In this document: piece by piece, positions 61,789-64,000 of the stretch
How the letters are laid out: each line of letters opens with the position of its first letter
How positions within the stretch are numbered: position 1 is the stretch's first letter
NCBI GenBank assembly: GCA_031841125.1
Contig: CM063113.1
Span: forward strand, 34,927,312 to 34,991,311
Direction: 5' to 3'
Length of the DNA stretch: 64,000 bases
Source of the DNA: Acanthococcus lagerstroemiae
Lineage: Eukaryota > Arthropoda > Insecta > Hemiptera > Eriococcidae
The notes under the pieces: model-generated
Databases searched by the model: none
Seen by the model: only the letters and a program-made list of their open reading frames with translations
Told to the model about the DNA's origin: nothing
Translations under genes and position numbers: made by a program

Positions 61789-63766
61789 CAGTGTTGGACT
61801 GGTCCGGGTGGTTACCTGGCGGTCGCCAGGGGCAGCCGAAAGTAAAGTTTTAAGGGGACCCAAAAACAGCTGTACTGCAACAATATAGTGCTTGAGAAAA
61901 ATGTTCAACAAAAGTTTGAAGGAAATTATTTTCGAGTGCGGACTATAAATGCGAGTATGCGACAAAAACTTATTTTTCCTAAATTTCTGAAAGTTTGAAG
62001 AATGGAGGAGAAAATAAACTGCTTGTAATGTATAAAAGAATGGATTTGTGAAGAAATGAACTTGCGACTACAATGGAAGGTCATAATAAATTGAGGCGTT
62101 TGGGCAAAATTGGAAAAACAAAATGGTGGAGCCAAGATAAGGCTTTATCTTCAGTTTTTGAACTACCTGCAAAAATACCAGAAATAAAGAAATCACGATT
62201 TATTATTTTTTTGAAGTACTCAAAAAGGTAGCTATTCGCAGGAAATTTGATTGTAAATCAAAATTTCAGGTACGTTCTTTAATGAAGAATTGGGAGAAAT
62301 TTGATACAGTTTTTACCGCCGTAATTATTTTATGTAGATTTGTTTTCTGTCACAACTCCTGTTTCAAAATATTTGCAGTCTTCTTCATTAGATTATCTAC
62401 GGGCATGGAAAATGGTGGAAAAACTGAACTCCCAAATCAAAGCCAAAAGAAATGAAGCATATTTTTTAAAATTATATGAAGAAACAAAACTATTTGTGGG
62501 AAGGATGTAATGAATATTTTGCAAAGGAAGAGGCCGATGAATCTGAATTTGAAGACATTAGTGATGACGATGACAATATGAGAAGGAATGTGAGCTTGAA
62601 CTGAGGGAAACTTTGTCAATAGAAATAGAAGAAGATTTTGCACCTCGTAGAATTCCTTAAAAAAAAAGAAAAAAAGAGAAGCAATGAGTAAGCCTGTGAT
62701 GAACGGCCAGAATTAGTCTTGTCCACAGATTTTCGTATGAATGTTTTGCATAGCATTATTGACAATGCTCAAGGAAGTATCAAGGAGAAGTTTATTCCAA
62801 ATAAAAATTTATATATGGATTGTTCGTGGTTGGATCCAGAAAAATTTGAAGAAATTTCAAACATGAAAAGTATTTCAGAATTTCCTACATCAACTTTTGT
62901 AAAGATGGTTGAATTAACAGGATTGAGCAGAATATCTTTACTGGATAAACTCAAGCAATTTGCAGGGCATATAATAGCTTGACTCAAAACTGGCGGAAAC
63001 GTTATGCAGCTACAACAGCAGTAGGTCATCAAGACACAGGACAGGTTGAGGATGTTCAAGATCAAAATTTGGAAAGTTCAGCATCTGAAGAAGAATTTGA
63101 TTTAGATTCAGGAATGAGAATGACAGTAGTTCAAGCTCACCACGATGAAGATAAAAAAACTGTGCCTCATGTTCGGGATACCTCTTTTCAATTTTGCATG
63201 ACTACTATGTCTGGAATTAACAATTTATACGCAGCTATAAAATTTATACTTTTGTTGCCCTACACCCAAGTGTATGGCGAACAGTGTTTTCCGAAGTTGA
63301 AAAAGCTCAAGGACTGTTAAAGAAATACTCTTGGCCAAGAATTATTAAGCCCTTTACTGTTGATGTTTGTAGAATCTGATCTACTAAAAAATATTACTGT
63401 TGATGAAATTATTGACCAGTTTGGGCAATCCTCAGAAGAAATAAAGAGATTACCATTTTGATTTTGTCTTTGTTATTAGAGTATTTTTAACTGGCAACAC
63501 TGTCCTTTTTTTTTACTTGAATTCTTATAGAATTATGTTACCGTTTTACTGTTGATTCTTTCTTGTATTCGTTTTTGCACTTTTATAATGAAGTTTAATA
63601 GAATTCATTGAAAATATTCTTTGCCTTTTTATTGAAAATAACCACGGTCTTTCCTGTTACGTTTGTTTGTTGAAGGGCAGGGGCTCTGTTTTCAAAATTG
63701 GGGTATGGCGCGGGGCTCAGTGTGCGAGAATCGCCAGGGGCTTTGAAGAAAGCCAGTCCGACACTG
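61789..63766 (+). mobile_element. hAT transposon with decayed transposase, 8-bp TSD
   Basis: The left end CAGTGTTGGACTGG and the inverse of the right end CAGTGTCGGACTGG are flanked by ATTGAGCC on both sides (61781-61788 and 63767-63774). The interior is 1.98 kb and holds + strand transposase pieces: 62719-62982 (NKNLYMDCSWLDPEKFEEIS), 62979-63320, and then 63321-63460. The C-terminal block LLPYTQVYGEQCFPKLKKLK corresponds to the LPYTQV.CERSFSKLK block of ZMYM-type hAT proteins. Frames are broken by stops and shifts, and the N-terminal catalytic half is short or missing, so it is not autonomous. Confidence 0.88.
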
Positions 63767-63774
63767 ATTGAGCC

Positions 63775-64000
63775 TATGATGTACGGAACGATGTGCAAAT
63801 GTTCGTGATATAAGCCACTCTATATCTTATGCACCATTTCCCCTCACTATCTTCCCTAGCTTACAAGTATATACGTCTCTTCCCCCCGCTTGATTTATAA
63901 GTTCGAGTAGCGGGGAAATGACGTCTGTTTCAGCTCTCCAGTTTTTTGTATTTGAAAAACTAAAACAAAATGGAAGTAAATCAGATGCATAAACTTGATG
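63775..64000. other. No gene recognised at the window end
   Basis: A small imperfect stem, CCCCGCT near 63884 with AGCGGGG near 63911, is the only structure seen. Confidence 0.35.

Noticed and set aside
1..64000. CRISPR arrays, operons, ribosome binding sites
   Set aside because: The window is eukaryotic; the only regular repeats belong to transposable elements and are not spaced like CRISPR.

Overview
This is a eukaryotic nuclear window, almost certainly from an arthropod and probably an insect. It is AT-rich and intron-rich, and more than half of what can be recognised is transposon-derived. The strongest clue to lineage is a half ABC transporter of the arthropod-typical H subfamily (ABCG23/ABCG20-like). 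I cannot name the species; a hemipteran-like insect is a guess. Most bases outside the exons listed below have no coding signal. GENES: four multi-exon genes can be traced exon by exon with GT/AG junctions in consistent phase. (1) + strand 9740-25193: ABCH-type transporter, 15 exons, about 694 residues, with one single-base frameshift in exon 14 and Gln in place of the switch histidine. (2) - strand 30047-33279: CLPTM1L homologue, 10 exons, 529 residues. (3) + strand 34215-36754: intact BED-finger hAT transposase-like gene, 3 exons, 726 residues, head-to-head with CLPTM1L across about 0.9 kb. (4) - strand 40314-44122: gamma-tubulin complex component 4, 13 exons, 629 residues. A first coding exon with a signal peptide (+ strand 55651-55756) starts a fifth gene whose later exons I could not find. 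A decayed copy of the first two transporter exons lies at about 2832-3080. LAYOUT: 1-9.7 kb holds a foldback MITE, the transporter pseudo-fragment, a decayed LINE on the - strand (about 4.6-7.3 kb) and an hAT element with perfect 8-bp target duplications. 9.7-25.2 kb is the transporter; its introns carry many insertions (a TIR element, two hAT MITEs, a pogo/Tigger-type MITE with TA duplication, a foldback MITE, a probable Mutator-like element with a FLYWCH-like fragment, and diverged dispersed repeats). 25.2-30 kb is gene-poor with a broken Tc1 element. 30-44.2 kb is the gene-dense core, broken only by a foldback element with hammerhead-ribozyme-like cores and some small repeats. 44.4-64 kb is transposon-dominated: an hAT-like element full of GAGCGAATGA repeats, nested hAT MITEs, a 5'-truncated LINE with a 15-bp target duplication, an unusual 1.5-kb TIR element packed with copies of one 16-mer inserted in a LINE endonuclease, further LINE remnants, and an hAT element with a decayed transposase. 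The four genes show no common pathway: the transporter sits in a membrane, CLPTM1L is an ER multi-pass protein, GCP4 belongs to the gamma-tubulin ring complex, and the hAT-derived gene is probably a DNA-binding nuclear protein. The most interesting items are the 16-mer-array element (52430-53973), the intact hAT-derived gene, the hammerhead-like foldback, and the transporter's altered H-loop and frameshift.
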